The notes under the pieces: generated by a model
Told to the model about the DNA's origin: nothing
What the model saw: only the letters and a program-made list of their open reading frames with translations
Databases searched by the model: none
Shown here: piece after piece, positions 53,357 through 62,948 of the stretch
Layout: the number at the start of each line of letters is the position of its first letter
Position numbering within the stretch: the stretch's first letter is position 1
Assembly (NCBI RefSeq): GCF_022008365.1
Contig: NZ_JAIRBA010000017.1
Location: 1-64,000, forward strand
DNA: 64,000 nt
Direction: 5' to 3'
Origin: Aequorivita vitellina
GTDB taxonomy: Bacteria; Bacteroidota; Bacteroidia; Flavobacteriales; Flavobacteriaceae
Translations under genes and position numbers: made by a program

Positions 53357-53932
53357 ATGAGCGTAGAAAAAGAATTACAAAAGCGAAGCGATAATAAATG
53401 TGAACTCTGCAGCACCGAGGAAAATCTTGGTGTATTTGAAGTGCCAAATTCGCCTACAAATGGAGCCGAAGCTTCTGTTTACATCTGCACTACGTGTAAA
53501 GAGCAAATTGAAGATTCCGAAAAAGTTGATGTAAACCATTGGCGTTGTTTAAACGACAGTATGTGGAGCACCGTGCCAGCAGTACAAGTAATGGCGTGGC
53601 GTATGCTAAACAGGTTAAAAGCCGAAGGTTGGCCCCAAGATTTGCTGGATATGATGTATATGGAAGATGACACAAAAGAGTGGGCTAAAGCTGGCGTAGC
53701 TGAAGCGAAAGCCGATGCAATTATTCACCGCGATAGCAACGGCGTAATTTTGGAAGCTGGAGATTCGGTAGTTTTAATAAAAGACTTAAAAGTGAAGGGG
53801 AGTAGTATGGTTGCAAAACAAGGCACGGCCGTACGTAGAATTTCTCTCGATCACGAAAATGAAAAGTACATTGAAGGCAAAGTTGATGGCCAACAAATTG
53901 TGATTATAACAGACTTTGTAAAAAAAATATAA
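53357..53932 (+). CDS. PhnA domain protein
   Basis: The 191-residue protein has a zinc-ribbon-like N-terminus (CELCSTEENLG ... YICTTCKEQ, with CxxC pairs) and a C-terminal SH3-like PhnA domain (VILEAGDSVVLIKDLKVKGSSMVAKQGTAVRRI). PhnA/YjdM proteins are not needed for phosphonate cleavage, despite the name, and their role is unclear. It is monocistronic and convergent with the TPR genes. Confidence 0.92.
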   Translation: MSVEKELQKRSDNKCELCSTEENLGVFEVPNSPTNGAEASVYICTTCKEQIEDSEKVDVNHWRCLNDSMWSTVPAVQVMAWRMLNRLKAEGWPQDLLDMMYMEDDTKEWAKAGVAEAKADAIIHRDSNGVILEAGDSVVLIKDLKVKGSSMVAKQGTAVRRISLDHENEKYIEGKVDGQQIVIITDFVKKI

Positions 53933-53933
53933 G

Positions 53934-55685
53934 TTAATATTTATAGTCTAGTTTCTCAATAAAAGCTTTAAATCGGGGTTTATTTCTATAGGGTTCAAAC
54001 ATGGGTTCTAAAGGTAATTCCATTAAACCTAAATCGTTATTAATACGTGCTTGCTCCAGCCAATAATACATTTTTTCTTCGTTTTCAAGTGAGGCAAAGG
54101 TGGCCGCAATTTGATAGCCCCACGAAAGAGCGTATTCGTCTATAAGTTTATTTAAAGCCGCGTTAGACTTTTCTTCGTCTCCTAAAAAGTGATAAATTAT
54201 AGTGGCTACGTGAAGTCTAAAACCTTCCAAAGGTTCTTTTTTTATAATTTCTAATGCTTCGTTATATCGTTTTTGTTTCATTAATATAAGTGCGTATAAC
54301 GAATAGGTAACATTTTGATTTGGTGATAACCTTATTGACTCCTGAATGTTCTTTTCAGCTTCTTTATACATTTTGGCCATATAATAGGTGTTTGCCATAC
54401 TGTAATAATTACTGGCATTTAACGGGTCCAAAGCCAATACCTTTTTATGGATGGCAATAGCATCTTTCACCCTTCCTTGTAAATGTGCCGCTTCAGATGC
54501 ACGATGAAGCGCGCTGGCATTATTAGGCTCTAAATGCAATGCTTTATCTGCAAGTTTTCCAGATTTGCCAATATCGTTTTCATATATTAAAGCTAACAAC
54601 GATTTAAAAGCGTATGTTTCGGCATAGGTGCTATCGGCTTTTTGCGCTTTTTCAGCTAATTGATAGGTTATATTTTTTGCTTCGTTGAAATTAATTATTC
54701 CAAAATTATTTTGTGATTGATAGAGATTTCCCAACATAATTAGCGCTGGAACATACGTAGAATCTATTGCTAACGATTGTTTTAATAGTTTTTCAGATTG
54801 AAGTAAACCGGCTTCGTTATAATTGTTTTGAAAAATATAACGGCCTTCCAAAAACAAGGCATAGGCATCGGTTTTAGATTCTTTTACCTTCGGAATAATA
54901 TTGTCTATAATTCTCAGTTGAAGATTTTCGGCAACTGCCTCGGCAATTTCGTTTTGAATCTTAAAGATGTTTTTCAACTTTTTTTCCCAAGTTTGCGACC
55001 AAATACTATTATCTGATTGTGTTTCAACAAGGTTTACACTTATTCTTAAAATACTGTCTTGTGAGCGTACACTGCCTTCCAGGATATAGCCTACTTGTAA
55101 TACTTTGGCAATTTCGTGTAAGCCTATGGCTTTATCTTTAAAGGAAAATGCCGAGGTACGCGAAGTAACTTGCAGCTCATTTATTTTAACAAGTGAGTTA
55201 AGAACTTCTTCTGCCAATCCATCTGCAAAATAACGCTGTTGTTTGTTGGGCGACATATCTGAAAACGGCAGAACAGCAATCGATTTTTCGGGTGTTGTGT
55301 TTATGGCGATGGTGTTTTCATTTTTTTCGGCTCGTAATCTAAATCGGTCAACAAAGAGTAAAATAATTGCTAATGCTAAAAAAGCAATAATAAAAGTATT
55401 GAGTTTTCGCCCGGTTTTATGTGATAGTGATTTTTCCTTCGGAACGTTTTTGGTTTTTTTAATACCATCTGCAGTAATTTCAAAAAACCACGAAATACAA
55501 ACCCAAACAGGCAATAAAACGATTAAAATAATCAAAATCATTTTTCCGAACCAAGCGGGCGCATCAATAATTGGAGTGAGTATGGCTATAACTTGTAACA
55601 GCACCCACGAAAAAACCAAATACGATACCGTGCCTTTAAAGACATTTCTTCTTCTTAATTCATTAAAAAATTCGTTCAGGTTCAT
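53934..55685 (-). CDS. TolB-like/TPR membrane protein (copy 1)
   Basis: The 583-residue protein has three N-terminal membrane helices (NELRRRNVFKGTVSYLVFSW, a second at about 45-65, a third at about 95-112). A TolB/FlgO-like domain follows (KSIAVLPFSDMSPNKQQRYFADGLAEEVLN ... YILEGSVRSQD), then TPR units from about 285 to the end. This layout occurs in adenylate-cyclase-type TPR proteins, but no cyclase domain is present. It overlaps copy 2 by four bases, so they are co-translated. Confidence 0.88.
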   Translation of the reverse strand: MNLNEFFNELRRRNVFKGTVSYLVFSWVLLQVIAILTPIIDAPAWFGKMILIILIVLLPVWVCISWFFEITADGIKKTKNVPKEKSLSHKTGRKLNTFIIAFLALAIILLFVDRFRLRAEKNENTIAINTTPEKSIAVLPFSDMSPNKQQRYFADGLAEEVLNSLVKINELQVTSRTSAFSFKDKAIGLHEIAKVLQVGYILEGSVRSQDSILRISVNLVETQSDNSIWSQTWEKKLKNIFKIQNEIAEAVAENLQLRIIDNIIPKVKESKTDAYALFLEGRYIFQNNYNEAGLLQSEKLLKQSLAIDSTYVPALIMLGNLYQSQNNFGIINFNEAKNITYQLAEKAQKADSTYAETYAFKSLLALIYENDIGKSGKLADKALHLEPNNASALHRASEAAHLQGRVKDAIAIHKKVLALDPLNASNYYSMANTYYMAKMYKEAEKNIQESIRLSPNQNVTYSLYALILMKQKRYNEALEIIKKEPLEGFRLHVATIIYHFLGDEEKSNAALNKLIDEYALSWGYQIAATFASLENEEKMYYWLEQARINNDLGLMELPLEPMFEPYRNKPRFKAFIEKLDYKY

Positions 55686-57463
55686 TCGGGATTGTTTTCA
55701 GTTTTAGGAAAACCCATCTTGTCAATAAATTGTTTCCATCTTTTGTCGTCGTGCAAAGTTTTAAAACGTGGCTCAGATAAAACTTCATTTAAGCCCACAT
55801 CGTGTACATTGTATGCTTTTTCTAACCATATAAATGCTTTTTCGGTATCGTTTCTAAATGCGTAACTTTCAGCAATTTGGTAAGCCATTTCATTTTGATA
55901 TTTTAAAATAAGCTCCTGCATGTATGCATTGGCTTTTTGTAAATCGTCTTTTTTAAAATAGATATCCGCGTATATCTGCAATCGCCAACCTTCATCCTGT
56001 TCGCTTCTAATAGCAATTAAAGCATCTTCTGTTTTGTTTTGTTGCAACAAAATGCGAGCGTAATAATAATGAATAGCATAGCGATTGGGCTGTAATTCTA
56101 TACATTTTTCGGCTGCTTTAATTGCGTCATTTAGTTGGCCTGCACAATAATAAACGTTTGCTAAATTGTAGTAAACATCTGCGTTAAGCGGATCTAAACT
56201 GGCCGAATATTCTTGAAGCCTAAGCGCGCTTTCTACATTGCCCAAAGCAATTTTTAGAGTGGCAGTAAGGCTAATTATTTCGGGATTTGAACCATCTAAT
56301 TTTAAGGCAATCGCATTTAATTCTTTCGCTTTGGTGAAGTTCCAGTCATAACTTAATTCATCGTCGGCCAAATAGGCATATGCCAATGCATTTTTAGGAT
56401 CTATTTCTAACACTTTTTTTGCAGCCTCCTTTGCCAATCGATACCCATTTTCAAACCCCAAAGTTCCATTGTTCGCTTGCGTTTCATACACCCGTGAAAG
56501 CAGCAGTAAAGCCGGTATGTAGTTACTGTCTATTTCCAAGGCTTTCTTAGCTAATGTTACTGCTTCAATCAATTTTTGGGTATCACTGGAAAAATGTGAT
56601 GCTTGCACCGCTTGTAAATAGTAATTATAGGCTTCGGGATTGGTTTTAATTGACTTCGGAAGTGGGTCTGAATCTAACAAATTAAGTTCCAATGCTTTTA
56701 CAACGGCCTCCGAAACTTCGTTTTGAATTTCAAAAATATTATCTAAGTTTCTGTCATACGTTTCAGACCATAAATGTTTATCGTTTTTTGCATCAATAAG
56801 CTGTGCTGTAATGCGAAGCAGATTTCCCGATTTTCGCACACTGCCTTCTAAAATATAGGTAACATTTAACTTTTTGGCGATTTCAGGAATCTGTAAATCA
56901 GAACTTTTAAATGAAAATGTTGATGTACGCGAAGTAACTTTTAAAGCAGCAACCTGCGATAAAAGGTTGAGAAGCTCCTCGGTAAGTCCATCTGCAAAAT
57001 AGGAATTGTCATTTTTTTCTGAAAAATCTTGAAAAGGAAGTACCGCAATTGACTTTGAATTTGCCGCGATTGCTGGAATGTTGGCGATATCTTTATCGTA
57101 ATTTTGAGTGGTTACAACACGATCAATAATTAAAACTGCTAGAATAAGAATTAAAAAAGCAATTATAATTTTATTGAGTCGCTTTCCAGTTTTTTTCCGA
57201 ATGGAAGCAGTATCGGCTACTTTGCTAGTTCGTTTTAAACCGTTGGGGGTAAATTCATAAATCCAAGTCCCCAATAGATAAATTGGAAAACCGATTAGAA
57301 GTAAATAAAAAAGACTTTTTGAAATCCAGAGCGGCATTGCTAAAATATCGCCCAACAGTGCGGCAATCCTAATAAGTAACCAAGCGACCACTAAATACGA
57401 AATGGCGCCTTTTATAACATTGCGCCGTTTTAACTCTTCCCAAAAACTGTTTTTTCGTTTCAC
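55682..57463 (-). CDS. TolB-like/TPR membrane protein (copy 2)
   Basis: The 593-residue protein is a paralogue of the next gene: WEELKRRNVIKGAISYLVVAWLLI at the N-terminus, KSIAVLPFQDFSEKNDNSYFADGLTEELLNLLSQ in the TolB-like domain, and C-terminal TPRs. Both end in a short domain with KAFIWLEKAY and LSEPRFKTLHDDKRWKQFI. It is the first gene of the pair. Role unknown; assembly or signalling at the inner membrane is possible. Confidence 0.88.
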   Translation of the reverse strand: MKRKNSFWEELKRRNVIKGAISYLVVAWLLIRIAALLGDILAMPLWISKSLFYLLLIGFPIYLLGTWIYEFTPNGLKRTSKVADTASIRKKTGKRLNKIIIAFLILILAVLIIDRVVTTQNYDKDIANIPAIAANSKSIAVLPFQDFSEKNDNSYFADGLTEELLNLLSQVAALKVTSRTSTFSFKSSDLQIPEIAKKLNVTYILEGSVRKSGNLLRITAQLIDAKNDKHLWSETYDRNLDNIFEIQNEVSEAVVKALELNLLDSDPLPKSIKTNPEAYNYYLQAVQASHFSSDTQKLIEAVTLAKKALEIDSNYIPALLLLSRVYETQANNGTLGFENGYRLAKEAAKKVLEIDPKNALAYAYLADDELSYDWNFTKAKELNAIALKLDGSNPEIISLTATLKIALGNVESALRLQEYSASLDPLNADVYYNLANVYYCAGQLNDAIKAAEKCIELQPNRYAIHYYYARILLQQNKTEDALIAIRSEQDEGWRLQIYADIYFKKDDLQKANAYMQELILKYQNEMAYQIAESYAFRNDTEKAFIWLEKAYNVHDVGLNEVLSEPRFKTLHDDKRWKQFIDKMGFPKTENNPE

Positions 57464-57781
57464 AATTTAGATTTTGTGGTGAGAAAATCTAATTCTAAAG
57501 GTAACGAAATAATTTTTTGAAATTATATTTATAAGGCCTTCAACGACAATTATTTTGCTAAACAGCAGATTGTCTTTTTCTGAAAACCAATCTTTTATAT
57601 TTTGAAATAAGTATAGCTTGGTACTATTATAGGCTTTGAGAAGAAATTATAAACATAAGACCCAACAGATTTTGCTTGTCGTCCATAGCTTTGGAGCATA
57701 GGAGAAAAACCTGTTAGGTCTGGAGGTTTTATTTAGACATTTCAGTGAAGAAATGAAGCTTCGGCTCCGCTCAGGAACCTT
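57464..57781. repeat. geneless spacer with repeat fragments
   Basis: This 318-base spacer has no plausible gene. It holds AGACCCAACAG ... AACCTGTTAGGTCT (57657-57720), an inverted pair like that at 4889, then TTCGGCTCCGCTCAGGAACCT (57760-57780). The word TTAGACATTTCAGT (57733-57746) repeats the 3' end of the adjacent dipeptidase gene (57786-57799), 53 bases away. Confidence 0.6.
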
Positions 57782-59170
57782 CTACTTAGACATTTCAGTA
57801 AAGTAGTGGTAAAATTGCGGAATTGTTTCAATTCCCTTTAAATAATTCCAAATTCCGAAATGTTCGTTGGGCGAGTGAATAGCGTCGCTGTCCAAACCAA
57901 AGCCCATTAAAATCGTTTTACTTTTCAGCTCTTTTTCAAACAAAGCTACAATTGGGATACTTCCGCCACTGCGTTGTGGAATTGGTGTTTTTCCAAACGT
58001 TTCTTCGTATGCTTTTTCAGCTGCTCTATACCCCAAACTGTCTATTGGCGTCACGTAAGCCGTACCACCGTGATGTGGTTTTACCTTTACGCGAACCCCT
58101 TTGGGCGCAATGCTTTCAAAGTGATTTTTAAAAAGCTCTGTAATTTTTTGCCAGTTTTGATCTGGCACCAAACGCATACTTATTTTCGCAAAAGCTTGGC
58201 TGGCAATTACTGTTTTGGCACCTTCGCCAATATACCCTCCCCAGATTCCGTTGACGTCTAAAGTGGGACGAATGGAGTTTCTTTCGTTTGTAGAATATCC
58301 TTTTTCGCCATAAACTGAATCTATATCTAAAGCTTCTTCGTAATCTTTTAAGTTAAAAGGCGCTTCCGCCATTTTTGCACGTTCTTCTTTTGAAAGTTCT
58401 TCCACGTCATCATAAAATCCGGGAATGGTAATATGATTGTTTTCATCGTGAAGCGAGGCAATCATTTTTGCTAAAATATTTATTGGGTTTGCCACGGCAC
58501 CACCGTACAAGCCACTGTGTAAATCGCGATTTGGGCCAGTAACTTCTACTTCCACATAACTTAATCCGCGTAGGCCGGTAGTTATCGATGGGGTGTCCGG
58601 CGCAATCATTCCGGTGTCGCTAATTAAAATAACATCGTTTGCTAGTTTCTCGCGATTGCGGGTAATAAACCATCCCAAACTTTCGCTGCCAACTTCTTCT
58701 TCGCCTTCAATCATAAATTTTACATTGCAGGGCAATTGGTTGGTTTCGGTCATGTATTCCAAAGCCTTAACGTGCATGTACATTTGGCCTTTATCGTCGC
58801 AACTTCCACGGGCAAAAATGGCGCCTTCGGGATGTTTTTCTGTTTTTTTAATCACGGGTTTAAATGGCGGACTCTCCCATAAATCTAACGGATCTGGCGG
58901 TTGCACATCATAGTGACCGTAAACCAAAATAGTTGGTAAATTTTTATCGATAATCTTTTCGCCGTAAACGATAGGATATCCTGGGGTTTCGCAGATTTCA
59001 ACTGTGTCGCAGCCAGCTTTTTTAAGTTGGTCTTTTACAGCATCGGCTGTTGTTAAAACGTCTTTTTTATAGGCTGAATCGGCGCTGATAGAAGGTATTT
59101 TCAACAGCTCAATCAATTCATCTAAAAAACGATCTTTGTTTTTTTCAATGTAAGGTTTTGCGCTTTTCAT
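57782..59170 (-). CDS. M20 family dipeptidase
   Basis: The 462-residue metallopeptidase has metal ligands in VYGHYDVQPPDPLDLW (His, and the bridging-Asp loop in RGSCDDKGQM), the catalytic-base pair in EGEEEVGSESLG, and a C-terminal His in DSDAIHSPNEHFG. The lid-domain motif DLHSGLYGGAVANPI is typical of CNDP/DapE-like dipeptidases. It carries no signal peptide, so it acts in the cytoplasm. Confidence 0.93.
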   Translation of the reverse strand: MKSAKPYIEKNKDRFLDELIELLKIPSISADSAYKKDVLTTADAVKDQLKKAGCDTVEICETPGYPIVYGEKIIDKNLPTILVYGHYDVQPPDPLDLWESPPFKPVIKKTEKHPEGAIFARGSCDDKGQMYMHVKALEYMTETNQLPCNVKFMIEGEEEVGSESLGWFITRNREKLANDVILISDTGMIAPDTPSITTGLRGLSYVEVEVTGPNRDLHSGLYGGAVANPINILAKMIASLHDENNHITIPGFYDDVEELSKEERAKMAEAPFNLKDYEEALDIDSVYGEKGYSTNERNSIRPTLDVNGIWGGYIGEGAKTVIASQAFAKISMRLVPDQNWQKITELFKNHFESIAPKGVRVKVKPHHGGTAYVTPIDSLGYRAAEKAYEETFGKTPIPQRSGGSIPIVALFEKELKSKTILMGFGLDSDAIHSPNEHFGIWNYLKGIETIPQFYHYFTEMSK

Positions 59171-59240
59171 TCGAATTTTATATTTTTTCTAAAAGTACTA
59201 AAAATGACGTAAATTGTGGGGTGAACAAACGCTTTCATTT

Positions 59241-59948
59241 ATGCAAAATGCTTTTTTAAAATTGCCATTTCACTTTTCCGAAGAAAAACTTTTAAAAGAT
59301 TTAGAGGTTTGTAGAACGTATAACTTTACATCCCATTTCAACAAAAACGATTATTCGGGCGAGTGGACATCTATTGCTTTGCGGTCGCAAAATGGCGAGA
59401 TTGATAATATTTTCGCACTGCCACAAACTGAAAAAAAATTTAAAGACACGCAGTTGCTTCAAAATTGTGCGTATTTCAAAGAAATTATTGATGCGTTTAA
59501 ATGTGAAAAGGAATCCATCCGACTTTTAAATTTAAAGCCAGACAGTGAAATTAAGGAGCACACAGATTACAATTTGGGTTATGAAGACGGGGTTTTTAGA
59601 ATTCATATTCCAATAACCACCAATAGCGATGTACACTTTTTTATAAATTCTGAAGAAATAAAAATGCTGCCCAGTGAGTGTTGGTATGGCAATTTCAACT
59701 TGCCGCATAGCGTTAAAAACGATGGTGAAACGGATAGAATTCACTTAATAATGGATTGTTTTCGAAATGATTGGAGTGATAATTTATTTGCTGAAAGTGG
59801 CTATAATTTTGAAGTTGAAAACCACCAGCCTGAGTATTCCCGCGAGGCAAAATTGCAAATGATTGAAGAGCTAAAATTGATGGATACGGAAATTTCGAAA
59901 GCGATGATTTTAGAATTACAAAAAGACTTGAAAAAAATTCAAAATTAA
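59241..59948 (+). CDS. aspartyl/asparaginyl beta-hydroxylase-like dioxygenase
   Basis: The 235-residue protein has a 2-oxoglutarate/Fe(II) site: His107 and Asp109 (EHTDYNLG) and His156 (LPHSVKNDG), with Arg166 as the likely 2-oxoglutarate ligand. The core matches the Asp_Arg_Hydrox family. An upstream TTG at 59214 extends the frame by nine residues, but ATG 59241 gives the normal start. The protein or small-molecule substrate is unknown. Confidence 0.85.
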   Translation: MQNAFLKLPFHFSEEKLLKDLEVCRTYNFTSHFNKNDYSGEWTSIALRSQNGEIDNIFALPQTEKKFKDTQLLQNCAYFKEIIDAFKCEKESIRLLNLKPDSEIKEHTDYNLGYEDGVFRIHIPITTNSDVHFFINSEEIKMLPSECWYGNFNLPHSVKNDGETDRIHLIMDCFRNDWSDNLFAESGYNFEVENHQPEYSREAKLQMIEELKLMDTEISKAMILELQKDLKKIQN

Positions 59949-60038
59949 TTGGTTGTCATTTGGAAGTATTATTTATATTTGCACTCCTTTTGCAATATGT
60001 CCTAAGTGTTGTAAAAGATTTTATTGCGGACGTGGAGG

Positions 60039-60056
60039 TCCCGATAGTTATCGGGA
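60039..60056. repeat. dispersed palindrome upstream of tRNA-Leu
   Basis: TCCCGATAGTTATCGGGA, one base different from the perfect palindrome at 52001-52018. It lies between the dioxygenase gene and tRNA-Leu. Confidence 0.7.
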
Positions 60057-60083
60057 TGATAGAAACGCGTGAAAATAATAAAT

Positions 60084-60165
60084 GCGGGCGTGGTGGAATT
60101 GGTAGACACGCCAGACTTAGGATCTGGTGCCGCGAGGTGTGGGAGTTCGAGTCTCCCCGCCCGCA
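60084..60165 (+). tRNA. tRNA-Leu (anticodon UAG)
   Basis: The 82-base gene has the acceptor stem GCGGGCG/CGCCCGC, the anticodon stem CCAGA/TCTGG around loop CTTAGGA (anticodon TAG at 60118-60120), a long variable arm and GTTCGAGTC in the T loop. The 3' CCA is not encoded; CAA follows the discriminator A. The long variable arm fits leucine. Confidence 0.95.
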
Positions 60166-60171
60166 CAACGC

Positions 60172-60205
60172 AAAAGCTCTTCAGAAATGAAGGGCTTTTT
60201 TTATT
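60172..60205. terminator. terminator after tRNA-Leu
   Basis: AAAAGCTCTTCA pairs with TGAAGGGCTTTT (one G-U) around GAAA, followed by TTTATT. It also lies at the end of the convergent endonuclease-like gene. Confidence 0.8.
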
Positions 60206-61241
60206 GATTGTCTTTTCCGTCTTCAACCAAGCCTTCAATCTCTTTCTTTTCATCCCCATTCAACTTTGGGTTTTTTGGAGTTTCCACTTTTTTTTTATGA
60301 TGAATTTCATAATACATCGCAAAATGGTCGCTACCAAAATTTTTGGAACGTGTCATTTTTCCAACGTATAAATCGCGCGTGTGAAAAAGATGATCCAACG
60401 GAAATCGCAAAAAGAAATATCCAGCGTGATAAGTAGAAAAGAAACCACGCCCCACGCGCGGGTCTATCATGCCGGTCATTTTTTTGAAAAGGCGCGTCGT
60501 TCGGCTCCAAACCACATCGTTCATATCGCCACAAACTACAGTGGGTTTGTCCATTTCTCTAATTCGTTTTCCGGTTAGCATCAACTCGGCATCGCGCTCT
60601 TTCGAGGTTTCATTCTCAGTAGGACTGGGCGGGGCAGGATGCAAACAGCAAAAATAAATTGGCGGCTTTCCTTCCATTGGGAAGTCGAAAAATATGGATG
60701 GTTTGTCGTCTTCAATTTGATATTTCACTTCTACATGCTTCAATTCTTTTTTCGAATAAAGATGCATGCCGTAAAAATTTTCTAATGGTATTTTTACGGT
60801 AAACGGATAATCGGTTTCAATTTGTGAAAGACATTCTTCCCAGTCTTTGTTAGATTCCATTGTAAGGACCAAATCTGGGTTAAAACGTTTTATTTCATTT
60901 AAAAAATCTGGGTAGCACGAGTTTGTTTGCAGCACATTTCCCGCTAAAATAGAAAGGTACCCGTCGCTATCTCCATGCGAACTTTGTCGCGGGAATAAGG
61001 AACTGTACGGAAAAACCTTATACAGCTGATATACAATAGAAAATACCATTGCCACAAGCAGCCCCCAACTAAAAAGCGTGTAGTTTTCTTCAAAGTAAAA
61101 AAACAACAACAGTAAACCTGTTTGTATAAAAATAGATTGTAGCCTAACAAAATCGGCAGTGCGGAAAAACCAATGTGCATTTCCCATCGCAGGGAAAAAG
61201 GGGCTAATAATAAAAAATAGCATTAAAATGTACAACACCAT
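60201..61241 (-). CDS. endonuclease/exonuclease/phosphatase family membrane protein
   Basis: The 346-residue protein has three N-terminal membrane helices (about 3-75). The EEP domain follows: LAGNVLQTN (metal site Asn), VLTMESNKDW (Glu), GMHLYSKKEL, VVCGDMNDVVWS (Asp, Asn) and the terminal GSDHFAMYY (Asp-His pair). Its active site faces the periplasm or cytoplasm next to the membrane. Phosphodiester or lipid-phosphate substrates are possible. Confidence 0.9.
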   Translation of the reverse strand: MVLYILMLFFIISPFFPAMGNAHWFFRTADFVRLQSIFIQTGLLLLFFYFEENYTLFSWGLLVAMVFSIVYQLYKVFPYSSLFPRQSSHGDSDGYLSILAGNVLQTNSCYPDFLNEIKRFNPDLVLTMESNKDWEECLSQIETDYPFTVKIPLENFYGMHLYSKKELKHVEVKYQIEDDKPSIFFDFPMEGKPPIYFCCLHPAPPSPTENETSKERDAELMLTGKRIREMDKPTVVCGDMNDVVWSRTTRLFKKMTGMIDPRVGRGFFSTYHAGYFFLRFPLDHLFHTRDLYVGKMTRSKNFGSDHFAMYYEIHHKKKVETPKNPKLNGDEKKEIEGLVEDGKDNQ

Positions 61242-61311
61242 GTTTCAAAGTTACTTCTTTTGTAACTATGTAAAACCAATTAAATAGCTTTTTTGCTTTA
61301 ATACATATCCC

Positions 61312-61319
61312 TACTTTTG
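61312..61319 (+). promoter_or_regulatory. -7 box (TACTTTTG)
   Basis: TACTTTTG matches TAnnTTTG, with a TTTG about 17 bases upstream (61292-61295). It precedes the beta-helix gene start by 24 bases and overlaps a rejected upstream start at 61317. Confidence 0.5.
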
Positions 61320-61343
61320 TGGCTCTCTAAAAAACCTATTAAA

Positions 61344-62813
61344 ATGAAAAAAACTATTCTCAGTGTATTTTTTACACTTTTAACCTGCGCTATTGTTATT
61401 GCTCAGGATTACACAACCCCAAACACTGGTGTAACTTGGACACTAGATGATATTGCTGCTGCAAGCCCATCTACAATTACAGTCTCTGGGAACGATTACA
61501 CCCTTTTAGGAAATTTAACTATTGCCGAAAACGATGCGGTTATAATCAATACAGATTTAACCCTACGTATCGATTTTGAAAAAAGAGTGACTGTTTTTGG
61601 TGACTTTACAGTAAATGCCAATGCAGTAACAATTACAGCGATAGATGAAAACGCGCCTTACGATGGCTTCCGTTTTGAAGAATTTTCAACAATAGACATT
61701 AGTAATGCAACTATTAAATACGGCGGCGGACTGCGAGTTTTAACCGAAACTTTTTCTATTGATAATTGCACGCTTACTAATAATGTTTCCGGAACTACTA
61801 GTAGCGCGGTAATTCAACTGTCTCGCGGAATGCCACAGATAACAAACAACACTATTGCTTTTAATAGCAATCCTGCCATTGGTTCAGCTGCAAATTCGGC
61901 TGTGTCTGCTTACATTTTCAACAATACCATTGAAGGTAACAACACAGCAAACTCCAACAGACCGCAGATAAACTTGGGCCCAACCTTGGCAAATGAGCCA
62001 TTGCAAATTGTTCAAAATACAATTATTGGCGACCCCGCTTTAGAGCAGGCTGGCGGTATTGCAATTGCCAATTTTGTGGGTGGCGATGTATTTGTAGTGA
62101 TAGACAATAACACTATCCGTGACAACCGCTATGGAATTACAATCCTAGGAAATGTTGATTCAACCCAAATTATAAACAATATAATTGAAGACAATAATAT
62201 TCAGGGCGACCCGCTACTTGGCGGAAGCGGAATTAACCATAATGCATCTAATGTTGGACCTGCCGTAATTATTGAAGGCAATGAAATTAGAAGAAACCTT
62301 TGGGGAATTACCCTTCAAGGTTCGGCCACAGTAAACCTTGGAGATGACAGTGGCAATCCTGGAGACAATGTGTTTTCAGAAAATGAAAACGGAGGTGTAG
62401 TTTACGCGCTTTACAACAATACGCCAAATCCAATTTCTGCAAAAAATAACTGCTGGATTGAAGGCCAGCAAAGTACCGAAGCACAAGTGGAAGACGTTAT
62501 CTATCACAGTGTGGACGATCCCAATTTAGGCGAAGTGATTTTTGATCCCTTCCTTTGTGGTATTTTGAGTGTAGCTGATAATGCGTTTGAAAATTTCAGT
62601 TTTTATCCAAATCCGGTGAAAAATGAAATCAATTTCAACAACATAGTTTCTATTGAAAAAGTTGAAATCTATGGCGTTCAAGGTAATTTAATTGCTTCTA
62701 AAATTGTTTCTAACGGACAGAACACCTTGCCAATCAACCTTCCCACAGGTTTATATTTTGTGAAATTCAGTAACGATGCACAAGCTGGAACAAAGAAAAT
62801 GATTGTGGAATAA
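61344..62813 (+). CDS. right-handed parallel beta-helix protein with T9SS sorting domain
   Basis: The 489-residue exported protein starts at ATG 61344 (signal peptide ending AIVIAQ). Residues 110-395 are repeated NNTIxxN and VIxxNxI rungs of a NosD/pectate-lyase-type beta-helix (ITNNTIAFNS, IFNNTIEGNN, VIDNNTIRDN, IIEGNEIRRN). The last 75 residues form a T9SS type A domain (FYPNPVKNEINF ... LPTGLYFVKF). It is predicted to be surface-displayed or secreted. The ligand or substrate is unknown. Confidence 0.88.
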   Translation: MKKTILSVFFTLLTCAIVIAQDYTTPNTGVTWTLDDIAAASPSTITVSGNDYTLLGNLTIAENDAVIINTDLTLRIDFEKRVTVFGDFTVNANAVTITAIDENAPYDGFRFEEFSTIDISNATIKYGGGLRVLTETFSIDNCTLTNNVSGTTSSAVIQLSRGMPQITNNTIAFNSNPAIGSAANSAVSAYIFNNTIEGNNTANSNRPQINLGPTLANEPLQIVQNTIIGDPALEQAGGIAIANFVGGDVFVVIDNNTIRDNRYGITILGNVDSTQIINNIIEDNNIQGDPLLGGSGINHNASNVGPAVIIEGNEIRRNLWGITLQGSATVNLGDDSGNPGDNVFSENENGGVVYALYNNTPNPISAKNNCWIEGQQSTEAQVEDVIYHSVDDPNLGEVIFDPFLCGILSVADNAFENFSFYPNPVKNEINFNNIVSIEKVEIYGVQGNLIASKIVSNGQNTLPINLPTGLYFVKFSNDAQAGTKKMIVE

Positions 62814-62820
62814 TACGAAT

Positions 62821-62875
62821 GTCCGCTCGAGCCCAGTCGAGAGCTACTTCGATTGTGCTCGGCCAGACATAGCAA
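62821..62875. repeat. dispersed repeat with inverted arms
   Basis: GTCCGCTCGAGCCCAGTCGAG and CGATTGTGCTCGGCCAGAC form an imperfect inverted repeat just after the beta-helix stop. It resembles the TCGACT-containing repeats at 7540 and 57760. Confidence 0.45.
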
Positions 62876-62880
62876 TTACA

Positions 62881-62914
62881 AAATGCCTTGGAAAACCTTC
62901 AAGGCATTTTTTAT
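62881..62914 (+). terminator. Rho-independent terminator
   Basis: A perfect 10-bp stem (AAATGCCTTG with CAAGGCATTT) followed by TTTATT. It ends the beta-helix transcript. Confidence 0.88.
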
Positions 62915-62948
62915 TAAAAGAAAGACGGCAATTCCCTTCCTAAAACCG

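Noticed and set aside
60002..60371. Frames of 70-100 codons on both strands near the tRNA
   Set aside because: They run across the tRNA-Leu gene and its terminator, and show no protein family features.
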